From Fragilaria crotonensis (Eukaryota > Bacillariophyta > Fragilariophyceae > Fragilariales > Fragilariaceae): a stretch of DNA of 49,742 nucleotides. The stretch spans positions 1-49,742 of the forward strand of contig JAKSYS010000475.1 of the NCBI GenBank assembly GCA_022925895.1, given 5' to 3'. A program made the translations under genes and the position numbers. This document shows positions 21,201 through 32,397 of this stretch, in pieces (the stretch's first letter is position 1; each line of letters begins with the position of its first letter). The notes beneath the pieces are model-generated. The model was not told where the DNA came from. It was given only the letters and a program-made list of their open reading frames with translations, and made no database searches.

Positions 21201-22068
21201 GCTTGAGGAGATTGGTGAACGTCTGAGCACGAAAGTGTCGACACCCATGAGTCAAGGTTACCGACCTGAAATTGACACTACTCCGGAGTTGGATGCAAAG
21301 CGTGCAAACTACTTCCAGGGTTTGATTGGAGTATTGCGTTGGATTTGCGAACTTGGTCGGATTGACATCCTGGTAGACGTTGCAATGTTGTCGCGTTTCC
21401 TGGCTTCTCCAAGGCGGGGACATCTTGATCAGGCTTTCCATATCTTTGCATACTTGAAACGGTACAACAGGTCAAGCATGGTCTTCGACGATACGGAACC
21501 AGTGTTTGATGAGAGTCGCTTTCAAAAATGTGATTGGAGCGAGTACTATCCTGGCGCGTGTGAAGCTTTACCGCCGGATGCGCCCGAAGTCCGGGGACAA
21601 TCGGTATCGATGAGTTGTTTTGTTGACGCTGACCATGCTGGTTGTCGCGTCACTCGCCGCTCTCATACTGGAGTCTTGATTTTTGTGAATCGAGCACCAA
21701 TCCTTTGGTATTCGAAGCGACAGAACACTGTTGAGGCTTCTACCTTTGGATCTGAGTTTATCGCTGCAAAGATTGCAGTTGAAATGGTTGAAGGGTTGCG
21801 TTACAAGTTGCGCATGATGGGCGTCCAAGTGGATGGACCTACGAATGTCTTCTGTGATAACGAATCGGTTGTGAAGAACTCAACCAAGCCCGAGTCGACT
21901 TTGAAAAAGAAGCATAACGCAATCGCGTATCACCGCGTGCATGAGGCGCAAGCAGCTGGTATTGTGAGGATTACGAAGGAAGACGGAGAAACCAACTTGG
22001 CAGATGTTCTGACTAAGTGTCTTCCGGGACCGCGACTAAGAGAGTTGTGTTCTCGCGTTCTGTGGTAA
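18203..22068 (+). pseudogene. element C pol, protease deleted, one nonsense codon
   Basis: Starts with only the end of the protease region (TLLNPNQLRANGVIVEDVP, matching SLLSPNQLRDNDVQVDE of D); the MDSHADTCVAG-type active site is missing. A frame change near 18340 leads into the long frame 18343-20850: integrase Asp1 in KWYSDTMFS, Asp2 in VVTDNAPEE, Glu in NLAESTIREL, followed by the RT start FDVKMDLTRKARLVAGG. An in-frame TGA at 20848-20850 (SSGA-stop-WRDHMA; CGA expected) splits RT. The frame then continues to 22068 with CYVDDILCIS (RT active site) and RNase H CFVDADHAGCRVTRRSHTG, ending in ADVLTKCLPG. The rest is well preserved. Confidence 0.92.
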
Positions 22069-22294
22069 AGTGTCCAAAACGGACATGATACTGGCGTGCA
22101 AAATGTCCAGGTGTGACATGATGCGAGTGGAGTACACGACGTACGTGGAACCACTAACCCCAGCTTTATGTAAGCGAATGGGTGGACGTACGCGTGATGA
22201 CACGTGGAACCACCAAAACTAGCCAATGGTGGCCGGCCTCTGCATGATGAATACGGGTCGGACTAGTTGTCTGTGACGCCTAGACCGAGGGGAC
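22069..22294 (+). other. element C 3' untranslated region
   Basis: Short stretch between the pol stop and the 3' LTR, ending in the polypurine tract GACCGAGGGGA. Nothing else was recognised. Confidence 0.6.
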
Positions 22295-22555
22295 TGAATG
22301 AATTCTATCATGAGTTTGGGTTATTCGGACACCCGGACAAGCCGGACGAGCTAGGGATTTATGCCGGTCATGTTAGGGATCGCTAAATGACCGCATAAGC
22401 CCTCCAGGCGGTGTCAGAATTGTTCCTAGATTCGTAGACTCACTCTTTTTATAATTGATCAAGTTGCAAGCTGTTACTACTAGTGATTAGATCTAATGCT
22501 AAGGGTCAAACACCGGCAAGGGCGGATGTACCGCACTTGCGACGGGTTTTATTCA
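22295..22555 (+). repeat. 3' LTR of element C
   Basis: 261 bp, same ends as the 5' copy. It is followed by AAACCACGGG, the continuation of the B LTR. Confidence 0.95.
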
Positions 22556-22687
22556 AAACCACGGGAACACGACTACCAGATCGACTTTTTAATCCAAACA
22601 TAACTCCTAGAAACCTTCTTTTGTCAAAGCCCTTTACTTCGTAGTTTTGTTCGCACTAGTTGCTAGCACGACACCAAGTAAATCACA
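22556..22687 (+). repeat. 3' LTR of element B, right piece
   Basis: Continues the B LTR from AAACCACGGGAACACGACTA to AAATCACA. Element D begins one base later. Confidence 0.92.
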
Positions 22688-22688
22688 G

Positions 22689-23494
22689 TGTCGAGGATCA
22701 GCGTGCCGTTCAGTTGTTGGATAGCATGGCCAGATTTGAGACCATACGAGCTACCCATCACATTGTCACCAATACAGCACCATACAACGGACTACCGAAA
22801 GTCGAATCTTTCGGCAGAATTTTCAATCCGACAACGTTGCTGCGAACGAATGTTACCGTATACTGTATACTGTGCACTACACCCAACATGGAATGGCGAG
22901 CCGATACGGACGGCGATATGTATGAACAACGATACGGACCGTATATCTATGAATGTACGTGGTCGTTGTACAGTGATACACATATGAACGAATAACATGA
23001 TAGTATGTACAGATCCGAAAGGAATCGGATCTCACTCTTTTGTTGTTAACATCTTGTTATGTAAGTTTAACCAGACCCACGGCTCAATGATATGAATGGC
23101 GCCATCCGGACGACAATAAGGGGATTATCGCCCGATCGCTTCATCATGGTCAACAGAGACGACCGGAACATGTGATGATGGCGATATTGAGCAGATTCGT
23201 GCAGATTTGATCCATTCGAATCAACATATTCGAATAGAAGCATATTGGGCCTAACGATAAAGACCCTAAAAATGCGTACTTAGGGAGATGCGTTGCAAGA
23301 CGCAGATTCAACGGACACCAACACCAAAAACGTAATCATAACGAATGTGTAATGGTGAATCTCCTAAGAAAATAAGGCAAGTTTAAACGGCACACTGAAT
23401 GATGCCGCACAGACAGAGCAAACTTTGACCCCAAGTTACTCACTTTACGCTTGAAAAACGCTCCAGAAAGAGAAGACAGAAGGATCTCTTAGCC
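22689..23494 (+). other. element D probable 5' LTR and leader
   Basis: No gene. GTTTAACCAGACCCA at 23065-23079 is the presumed primer-binding site, a variant of the site in C. The LTR would be about 375 bp. An open frame at 22660-22995 lies inside the LTR and is not taken as a gene. Confidence 0.5.
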
Positions 23495-24853
23495 ATGAAT
23501 CAAGCCCTCCAACGATGCGGATTCAACGCCACAACCGTCAACTACTTTATTGCTCAAGGATTCGCTCCGCCATCAGACCTGTTGCTCGCATCCGAGTCCG
23601 ACCTTGATTCGATTGCCAGATCCATTGCCAGAACTCCACCAAGAGGAGCTGGTAATGTGTTGATGCCATTCATTGCACTCAAGAATCTAAAAGGCTTTCG
23701 CTTCTGGGCTGATGAACGCAAGCGCACAGGTTTCGATGCGGACCCACAACACTTTGACGCAGAACTCGTACCGACGATTACTGCGAAGTGTCAGGAATAT
23801 CAGGAGCAAAAAGAGGCGGCCAAAGATGAAGATGCATCTAAGCCCGACGGGTTGAAAAAGTTGGTAAACTGGGCTCTCTGGAACGAATCCTTTCAAAACT
23901 ACCTTCGTCAAATCCTCGGCGCCGCCAAAATTCCCCTCATCTACTTAACTCGGGATGAGAGGGAGACGCCAGTTGTCCTTGATCCAGCAGATTTTGGGAG
24001 TCCAACGGAATACCTTATCGAAGCGACCGTACTTGAAGGACGCCATTACGAACTGGATAATCCTCGCTTTTATCGCGAGTTAAAGTCTTTTGTCGTAAAT
24101 GGAGAAGGGTGGTCGTATATTAAGAAGTTCGAGAGGTCACAAGATGGTAGGAAGGCATATTTGGCATTGAAGACGCAGTGCGAAGGTACGGCTTCGAAGA
24201 TTACGCGTAAGAATAGGGCTTACGCATCACTCTCGAACGCCACCTACAGCGGCTCGCGTCGCCAGTATAAATTCCAGGACTATATTAATACACATCAGTC
24301 CGCTCACAACGAAATACTTGATTGCGACCCAACCGAAGCAGTCCCTGAATCGAAGAAAGTATCGGACTTCCTGAAGGGAATAACGGACCCCAAGCTGGAA
24401 TCGGCAGTGTCTGTCGTACTGGGCGACCCGAAGATGTTAAACAACTTCCAGATGTGCCAGCAGTATCTCTCAACAACAGTCGAGAATCGGGCAACTCTCG
24501 AGAAGAGTAAGGAAAGAAACATCTCTGGCTTAAAAAGCAGCGACAAAACCGACAAGAAGACGAAAGGAGGTAAGCTCCCAAAAGGATTCAAACTAGAGAA
24601 CAAATGGTATCCACCATCTATCTTCCGCCACTTAACTGAGGAACAAAGAGACCAACTTAAGGAATGGAATGAGAAGAAGGGCAAGAGATCTGTCGCTGCG
24701 TTGAAGAAGCAAATTAAGGAGGAGCTCAAAAGCGAGATGAAGAAAAAGAGTGCGGACGAGAAGGATAGCGACGATGGCGAGTCAAGCGCAGATGAAGCGG
24801 CCGGCAAGGAATTCGGCCGTGGCGCTCACAAAAAGAAGCAGAAAAAGGACTGA
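23495..24853 (+). CDS. element D gag, intact
   Basis: Predicted 452-residue capsid polyprotein, starting MNQALQRCGFNATTVNYF at an ATG in GCCATGA. It aligns with C gag through the capsid-like region (LKGFRFWADERKRTGF, YLRQILGAAKIPLIYLTRDE, TEYLIEATVLEGRHY, YKFQDYINTHQSAHNEIL, VSDFLKGITDPKLESA). The C-terminal ~120 residues are Lys/Glu/Ser-rich and would bind RNA; there is no classical CCHC knuckle. It ends in TGA (24851-24853) followed by CAATTA, and pol continues in the same frame with no further stop. It would form cytoplasmic virus-like particles. This is the one fully open gag in the window. Confidence 0.9.
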   Translation: MNQALQRCGFNATTVNYFIAQGFAPPSDLLLASESDLDSIARSIARTPPRGAGNVLMPFIALKNLKGFRFWADERKRTGFDADPQHFDAELVPTITAKCQEYQEQKEAAKDEDASKPDGLKKLVNWALWNESFQNYLRQILGAAKIPLIYLTRDERETPVVLDPADFGSPTEYLIEATVLEGRHYELDNPRFYRELKSFVVNGEGWSYIKKFERSQDGRKAYLALKTQCEGTASKITRKNRAYASLSNATYSGSRRQYKFQDYINTHQSAHNEILDCDPTEAVPESKKVSDFLKGITDPKLESAVSVVLGDPKMLNNFQMCQQYLSTTVENRATLEKSKERNISGLKSSDKTDKKTKGGKLPKGFKLENKWYPPSIFRHLTEEQRDQLKEWNEKKGKRSVAALKKQIKEELKSEMKKKSADEKDSDDGESSADEAAGKEFGRGAHKKKQKKD

Positions 24854-27800
24854 CAATTAACTACCGTCGCTATGGTCTCGAGGGCTGTGTACTCCATAAA
24901 CTACGATGCAATACGAGGAGAGGACCATCGTTCAGGACGGTGCGAGATGGATTCTCACGCCGACACCTGCGTGGCCGGCAGTTATTGCGTAATTTTGGAA
25001 AACACAGGGAGGACGGCCGAGGTTCAGGCTTACTCTCCAGATTACCCCTCGAAGAAGGTACCCATCGCGACGGTTGCAACAGCATATGATTGTCCGACCT
25101 CTGGAGCCACATTTGTACTGATAATTAATGAAGCTCTTTACTTCGGAGATTCGCTCCCATTTTCGCTCCTCTCTCCGAACCAACTTAGGGACAACGATGT
25201 GCAAGTTGATGAACGCCATCGTCAGCACGCACCAGAATCGATATCCGGTATCCTTGTACCCACCGAACCACTCCTCATCCCATTCAACCTGGACGGCGTC
25301 GTTACCGGTTTTGAATCAAGACCCCCCACCCAAGAAGAACTTGATGACGAGAACCTGCACGTCGAACTAACTTCAGACGTCGAGTGGGTTCCCAGTACCT
25401 TCCCCCTCTCGCTTCCGGAGGAGGAACATGCTCAATCCAACGACGATGAACGGAGACTTTCGCAATTGCAAGCTCGACGCGTGAAGGTCCTTGTAATGAT
25501 ACTGGTACCTGCGTACCGTCACGTGCGCAGAACCAACAGAATGCGAGCGCGAGACGTATATTCGTACTCAGTCGTGGATTCGTACTCAGTCGTGGATTAG
25601 TCGCGTATGTAGTCGCGCGTAAGAGTTTTCGGTCGTTCCCCGTATGAAAACACGGGAACACGACTACCAAATTAAATCATAACATCTAAAAACCTACTTT
25701 CGTCAAAGCCCTTTACCTCGTAGTTTTGCTCGCACGTGTTGCCAGCACGACACCAAGTAAATCACAGGTCCTAGCCTCCAAAACGACAAAGCATCGTATC
25801 AGGAGTTGCTTACAAACCCTGGCTACAGCACAGTTCCCATTCGAGATCCAGATTGCTGACGAGATTGACACTCGCGACGAAAACGATCCAATCCTGAGAA
25901 GGGTTGCGGCTGTAACGAAAGCAGGATACAACTCGGAGGAGACGACAACACTTGCAGCAATCAGAACAGGAGACGTAACTTCATCTGTAACCCCGGAAAA
26001 CGTTGCGCGTCGCTGGATGATTGGGATCAAAACTGCTAGGGCATCCCTGAAGGTGACCACTCAGAGAGGTATCAGGTCGATCCCAAACCCAGCAACGCGA
26101 AGGTTTAAAACTCAGATGGCACACTTGCGCTATCCAAGATTAAGGGGTATGTTCTACGCCGATATCATGGAGCCCAAAATCAAGTCAGTAGATTCGCAAC
26201 GGTACGCTCATGTAATCGGAAACGGACGAGGCTTTTCGAAAGTTTACCCGATGGAGCGGAAAAACGAATCGATTTACGCTTTGGATGACTTCGTAAAAAA
26301 GGTTGGCATTCCCGAAGTTTTGTTGTGCGATGACGACGCAACAATGGAGGGGTTGGGGAAGGGAAAAAGAGAATTCGGAAGTACTCAATTGGACCGAAGT
26401 ATACTGAACCGTATTCACCTTTTCAGAACAAAGCGGAACTTGATATCCGTGAGCTGAAACGAATGATACGACGGTTCCAGGATAAGACGAAATCCGCACG
26501 CAGACTTTGGAATTACTTGGCGAACCTCTGCGCGAATATAAGGTCATTTGTAGCGGGGACACACCCCGATTTACATGGAAGAAGCGCATTCGAGCAAGTT
26601 CACGGATGGACACCGGATGTATCGTCGTACGTCATGCATAGTTGGTACGAGGTGGTCGCATTCCTCGACAACGATAATGAACGAAAATTGGCATGCTGGT
26701 TAGGACCAGCGGAAGACTACGGCGGAGGGGATGCGGCATTCCTCTTACCAAAATCTGCAAGACCGATCGTACGGAGCACATTCTGGGCCCTCACACCGAA
26801 CGAGCGCGCTGACCGCAAGGAGGAGATCGACGACTTACTGACGTCAATCAATAATAAGATCGGAGATGATCGAACAAACGATGAAGTAGCAGTTGAGATT
26901 GGAAACGATCAGCTTCCACACATCGAAATATTCGGGGAGTTGAATGACTCGGACGTCGTGGATTCTGAGGAAGAGGCCCTCAGGCGATCAGACGCCGATG
27001 AATATACACCCGAAGCGTTTGACAGGTATTTAACAGCTGAAATTGTTACCGATCGTGGAGGAGAATTACTCCGCGGAACTGTGAAAAGCCGAAAGAGAGA
27101 TCATGATGGAAAGCCAATAGGTTCATCACATTCGAACCCATTACTTGACACTAGAGAATATTTAGTATGTTTCGAGGATGGAACGGAAGATACATACACT
27201 GCGAATTTAATTGCGGAGTGCTTGTACTCTCAAATTGATGATGCAGGTCGTCGATTACAAGTCATGAAAGAGATTATCGACCATGAAAAGGGAAGACATG
27301 CACTCAACGAAGAGGATGCTTATTACTCCACGAAGGCCGGTCCTAAGCCTAAAAGAACGACGCGCGGATGGCGTCTTCTTGTCGAATGGAATGATGGCTC
27401 GAGTTCGTGGATACCCTTGAGCGACTTGAAAGATTCCTACCCGGTTCAAGTCGCTGACTATGCTGTGGTTAATAACCTAACGCAAGAGCCCGCCTTTCGG
27501 TGGTGGGTCCCGTTCGTCCTTAAGAAACGAGAACGAATATTGAGGAAGGTTAAGTCCAAATACTGGTCAACTTCGCACAAATATGGGCTGGAGTTGCCGA
27601 AAAGTGTCGCACAGGCACTTGAGATCAACAAGAGAACGGGGACGGACTTTTGGAAGAAAGCAATTGAAAAGGAGATCCACAACGTGTTCCCTGCTTTTGA
27701 CTTCATCAAAGGCGACGACGCTCAGGTCCCACCGGGCTACGAGTTTGTTGACACTTACTTCGTATTCGATATCAAAATGGACCTTACACGCAAGGCCAGA

Positions 27801-27869
27801 CTGGTAGCGAGAGGAAGTATGACCGAGGCAACAAAAGAGGAAACATTCGCGTCAGTCGTTAGCAGAGAT
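24854..27869 (+). pseudogene. element D pol (protease, integrase, start of RT), interrupted
   Basis: In frame with gag after TGA. Protease: CEMDSHADTCVAG near 24945 with the Asp-Ser-His-Ala-Asp-Thr active site. The frame meets a solo LTR at 25492; taking out LTR plus one GGTCCT copy joins RRVKVL to ASKTTKHRIR with no frame loss. Integrase: MFYADIMEPK (Asp1), LLCDDDATMEG (Asp2 region), NKAELDIRELK (Glu). One frame change lies in the A5 run near 26365-26370. The RT start FDIKMDLTRKARLVARG runs to SVVSRD at 27869, where the LTR of E begins. The RT catalytic YVDD and RNase H are missing. Confidence 0.9.
25492..25766 (+). repeat. solo LTR of the B/E family inside D pol
   Basis: 275 bp, TGTAATGATACTGG to AAATCACA, flanked on both sides by GGTCCT (25486-25491, 25767-25772). 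It has the same internal 18-bp duplication (TTCGTACTCAGTCGTGGA twice) as the LTRs of E. It was probably left by recombination between the two LTRs of a full insertion. Confidence 0.93.
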
Positions 27870-28144
27870 TGTGATTTACTTGGTGTCGTGCTGGCAACAC
27901 GTGCGAGCAAAACTACGAAGTAAAGGGCTTTGCAAAAAGTAGGTTTTTAGGTGTTATGATTTAATTCGGTAGTCGTGTTCCCGTGTTTTCATACGGGGAA
28001 CGACCGAAAAATCTTACGCACGACTACTTACGCGACTAATCCACGACTGAGTACGAATCCACGACTGAGTACGAATATACGTCTCGCGCTCGCATTCTGT
28101 TGGTTCTGCGCACGTGACGGTACGCAGGTACCAGTATCATTACA
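27870..28144 (-). repeat. 3' LTR of element E
   Basis: 275 bp. It reads TGTAATGATACTGG to AAATCACA on the minus strand and carries the 18-bp internal duplication. Confidence 0.95.
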
Positions 28145-28177
28145 CTCCTTCTCGCTTCCAACCAGAATGTTGAGCCC

Positions 28178-31100
28178 CTACCATCCCATCACTGTCTTAC
28201 GATGGAGGCAATGTGACTCTTCATTCAACGGCTTCGTAAGGAAGTCCGCTGGTTGATCATTCGTTCGGATGTGATGGATGCTGATTTCCTTTCGCTCAAC
28301 GTAGTCCCTGAAATGGTGAAGCTTGACGTTTAGATGCTTCGTACGAGGTCGATACTTGTGGACACGAGCCATTTCCCAAGGCTCCGCTGTTGTCTTCGAA
28401 TACACGACAGTGCACCCGAGCCTGCGTCGTCGATACCGGATATCCTCGTTCCTTCATCTCCTTCAACAACTCCATTATAGGGATCGCGTCTCTCAGCGCG
28501 TAACTCAGACCTGTGTATTCGCTCTCCGTCGACGACAGGGCCACTTCCGTTTGCAATTGGGATTTCCACAGCAAGGGGCAGTTGGCATACTTGATGATAT
28601 ACCCATGGCGTGACCTCGCTGTATCACGATCGCTCGCTGCCTCCTTTGGATCCCAATCACCACAGAAGCTTGCGTCAACGAAGACCTCCAAGTCCTTGTT
28701 CGTCATCGGTTGCATAATCGTACCTTTGTCTCTGGTTCCCAACAAATAGCGTCCCAGCCATCGCACTGCGTCCCCGTGTTCTTTCTTGGGGTCGGATACG
28801 AATCTGGCGCATTGGTGGACGGCGTACGCGATGTCACTTCGTGTCGCCTTCTCGAGATAGTTCAGCTTCCCAATGATCGATCTATAATTGAACGAGTTGT
28901 CGAATGACTCCGAGTCCGAATGTCTTGTCAGTAGTTTCGATGACGCAGCCGGAGTCGAACGCGATTTAACATTCGTCCCGTTCAACCTCAAGTCTTCCAG
29001 AATCTGGTCGATGAGATGTGGTTGTGACAAATGTATCGTGCCATCCGTCCTCCGATCGATGCTGACGCCAAGGAAGTCGGCAAGATCGCCTTCAACTGTT
29101 ATGGACAACTTGGCCTTCTTTTGAAGCTCGTCAATTATCTTGTCAATCTCTTTCTTGTCAGGGCCAGCCAATAAACTATCATCGGTGTATAGGACGTACA
29201 ACGTTGACCCTCTGTAGAAAACGCATTCGTCCACCGCCAAATGTTGGAAGCCCAAATCTTTCACCAGTTTTCGCACAAGATATTGGTTCCATACGCGTCC
29301 CGCTTGCTTCTGACCGTAGATGTTCCTGTGGATCTTGAGGACGAAGTCGTTTGGATTCGAATCATCCTCAAGTTCCATCCCTGCTGGGACCTTCATGTAC
29401 AGCGTCTTCTCCACGGGAGCTTGAGCGAATGCTTGAACAAAGTCAATCTGCTTCGTGTGCCACCCGTGCGCGACTGTCATTGTCAGGAGCATTCTTACCG
29501 AGTTCCAAGAAGCGACCGGCGCGTACGTCTCATCATAGTGCTCACCTCTCTTCATTCGCGAGCCGTCGATGTTCAATCGCGCTTTATACTTCTTGATCGA
29601 TCCATCCTTCGCGTCGCGTTTTCGTTTCATCTGCCAGACGGCGGGTAGGATGGTTTGTCCTTTGGGAACCTCAGACTTTGGAATGATGGTGAAGTTGCCA
29701 TTGTTGAATTGGTCTGTCACCTCCTTCTTCATGCTCTCCTTGAACATCGCCCTGTCCTCCTCCTTCATCGCCTGGTGGTAGTATAACGTGTCCGGGTCCG
29801 ACACTGCCTTGTATGCCATCAACGGGTTGCGATAAGCCCATCGGTCGTCGTCTGGGAACATTGCCACGTAGCAAAATATTTCTCCTTCGACATCGTTCCG
29901 AGTGGCGTCGCTGATCTCCGTGCACATCGCCGCGAGATATTTCTGAGGTGGCTTGATCGTGCGCCCGAATCTCGTCTTTTGAATTCGGTTCGCATCACCC
30001 ATCGTGCGGTCGCCCGTTTCTGTTGCATCGATGGGTATCGGTGGACCGTCGTCCCCGACGTTTGCTGCAGCTGGCTCCTTCTGACTTGAAGGCACCGGTT
30101 CGCCTGCCCTTGCTCTCTCGTTTGGTGTGTGGCGTTTTCGTTTTCTGCTGGACGATGTCATGCTCGTCGTTTGACTCGACGGTGACGTTGCGCCCTTCGT
30201 CGTTAGCTCCTTCTGAGACGTGACGAATCCCGCTCTCAGTTGCCACGACGATTTCGTCTTGACGTTCTTCACGGTATCGAATGTTGCATCGTACGCGACG
30301 TGAAATTGAGGGCTCACCAAGGCTGTGTCCCTGTCCATCACGAGTGACGTTTCGTCCGTGTTGCGGTGATCTCCCAGGTAGACTCCGGCTCTCGACCGTT
30401 GCGACCATTTGTGGAAAGGTCGGTTGCTCTGCAGCTCGTTTGAGAGCACATAGGTCGGGCACCCGAATGGCTTCCAATGTTTGGGATTGGTCGCCACCTT
30501 CGAATTGGAGAATATCTCGATGGGGCTCCTTCTGGCTGCGTCTTGCATGCTTGGAGTATGGTTGACCGCGTCGTTTGCGTTCCGAATGGCGTATGGCCAT
30601 AAGTTCGCAGTTATCGTATCGCTCCATCTTGCATTCGCGTGTGTCAACATCGCGCGTGCCAGTTCTTGGAGTTCGCGAATTCTTCTTTCCGCGATACCGT
30701 TCTGGTGGTGCGCGTTTACAGCTGCGAAGGTCATTCCTTGTCCGTCCAGCTTGCATGCGTCCACCCACTTGTACGCCTTGAAGATTCCGTTGTCGGCGTG
30801 GTAGTTTTCCACTTTCACTCCGTGCCGGTGGGAGTATGCCTCAAACGCTCGCTTCCCTTCCACTGTCTCCTCCGCTGACGCTGTCTTTTGGAGGTAGATA
30901 AACCCCAGTCGACTGAATTGATCGACGTAGACAGTCGCGTAGCGGTATCGTTTCGTGGTCAGGAAGCCAGTCATCTGGGCAATCAACCCTGGCGTGGGTG
31001 AGACGAGTTGATCCACCGATACCACTTGTCCTGGTTTCGTCGGCTTGGCATCGTCGTCGTCGCCGTCCTTCCTCGGTTTGTTCCGCCAAGGTCGTTTCGT

Positions 31101-32397
31101 TGCCTTCGCGTAGAGGCATGCCGAACATGTTGGAACTCTGCACTTCGAAAGACGTCGCGGCAAGATTCCCTGCTTGGCCATCTCTTGGAGTTTTCTCATG
31201 GAGATGTGTCCGAATTGATGGTGGATCGCCAACAGCTCTGCCAGGTCATTGGCTGGCTGTCGGTCCTCCTCGTCAAGGATGATGTTCACGTTCGTCGTTC
31301 GCGGCAGTTCCATGTCGGTCGTTGTGGGTTGCTCGCCCGTTTGCGGCGGTTTGTTTGTTGCTGCCTTGCTTGTTTCCCCCTTTGAAAGGGTACTGGATGG
31401 TCCGTCGAGGGTGTGAGTCGTCGGCGTTGGATTGGCTTCGTTCGAGTGCTTCCAAGCGTTCGTTAGCATCTCATTGTTTCCTGTCTCGACTTCGTCGTCC
31501 TCCTCGTCGTCTGATACGAGACCCGAAGGCATCGCGATGACGTCCCGAGTCGATTCATCCAGTTCAGCTTCACAACAGAAGGCTCGAAATTTCTCGAAGC
31601 CTGATGCCATTGTAAAGGTTGCAACGTTGTCGTTCTTACCAAGTGGAATATCTACTTTGTACTTTCCACCTCCCCAAAACAACACGCACTCCCGTCCGTT
31701 GGTGTATTCTCCACACTTGTCACGTTCGGGACCTGTCGTCTGGGTCTGGGACCAGTGTTGCGGACTCAATAGTCGAACTCGTCCGTCGGGAACGTAGTAT
31801 GAGTTCGGAATTGTGAAGGTGTGTTTCCTTCCCAACTCGTCCTCCCAACTCCAACGTAGCGTGCCGACTTGCACGTTCGTCGTTCTCGTTCCTGCGAATC
31901 CCTTCACGACCCGATCCGTCGGCCTCAGTTTCCCAACAAAGTCCTCCTTCACGTGTGAGATGCACCCCGAACATCGGTTGTCGATTCCGATCGTTTCCGA
32001 ATCGGTGTCGAATTGGGTTTTCCGTTCGGTCGCAATCGTAGCATTCGCTTGCATGGCGAGAACCGTCATCGCCATGACGGTCCCCCCTTCGCCCCCAGCT
32101 TGCTCGTTTGCGATTGATTCGATGGTGTGCAGTTCCCGAGTGATTGCGTGGCTTGGTGTTTCGCAGGATCCAGTCTCCCAGGTCGCTCGAGATGGATTCG
32201 ACCGTTCGCCAGCAGCATGACCATGCTGACGTTACGAGCGCGTCCGTCCTCTTCGCAAACCTTCGTGCTGTCCTGCTCCACTCCTCGGTGTCGAGTGTCC
32301 GTTTCGTTGATCGGAGAATGGTCGCGATGATGGTGGGTATAGACCAACACAATGTGAGTAAAGTCCGCACTACTATCGTGTTAGTCCACCCTCCCCG
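28178..32397 (-). pseudogene. element E pol, two single-base insertions
   Basis: Polyprotein with protease, integrase, RT and RNase H; would copy the element RNA and insert the DNA. Main frame 32075-28296 (1259 codons). Seen in order: protease GIDNRCSGCIS; zinc region HHQFGHIS ... CRVPTCSACLYAK; integrase VSVDQLVS (Asp1), HADNGIF (Asp2), HHQNGIAERRI (Glu); RT YTDDSLLAGPD; RNase H FVDASFCGDWDP, STESEY, FEDNSGA. An extra base in the C6 run at 32082-32087 (five in B) separates the start of the pol frame (in phase with gag after TGA-CGG) from the main frame. An extra base in CCC at 28375-28377 cuts off the last residues, which continue in another frame to 28178 (LTKPLNEESH ... VMGW). Otherwise it is intact. 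Confidence 0.93.

Larger units (their letters stand above)
15566..22555 (+). mobile_element. copia element C, nested in the 3' LTR of B
   Basis: Complete copia element: LTRs 15566-15826 and 22295-22555, primer site 15827-15840, gag, pol, and polypurine tract GACCGAGGGGA before 22295. It is flanked by AAAC on both sides (15562-15565 and 22556-22559); joining the flanks recreates the uninterrupted B LTR (GTATGAAACCACGGG). Gag and pol resemble D, not B. Confidence 0.95.
9588..22687 (+). mobile_element. copia element B, full length, split by element C
   Basis: Ty1/copia retrotransposon with 5' LTR 9588-9863, gag, protease, integrase, RT and RNase H, a polypurine tract (GCAGCGAGAAGGAG) just before 15418, and a 3' LTR in two pieces: 15418-15565 and 22556-22687. 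The 6990 bp between the pieces is element C. Gag and pol lie in the order of all copia elements and in the same frame. No matching target duplication is seen (AGTTG before, GTGTC after). It is a dead copy: see the gag and pol entries. Confidence 0.93.
22689..27869 (+). mobile_element. copia element D, 3'-truncated by element E
   Basis: Copia relative of C. The 5' LTR is taken to start with TGTCGAGGATCAG at 22689 and to end before the primer-site word at 23065, but no second LTR is present to prove the ends. It contains an intact gag (23495-24853) and pol in the same frame; pol is interrupted by a solo LTR (25492-25766) and stops in the RT at 27869 where E begins. The rest of D is not present beyond E. 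Confidence 0.85.

Noticed and set aside
22660-22995. Two overlapping plus-strand frames of about 100 codons
   Set aside because: They span the end of the B LTR and the presumed 5' LTR of D; no recognisable protein.
24304-24807. 167-codon Ser/Phe/Leu-rich minus-strand frame opposite D gag
   Set aside because: Antisense of Lys/Glu-rich codons, which produces Phe/Leu/Ser; no motif.
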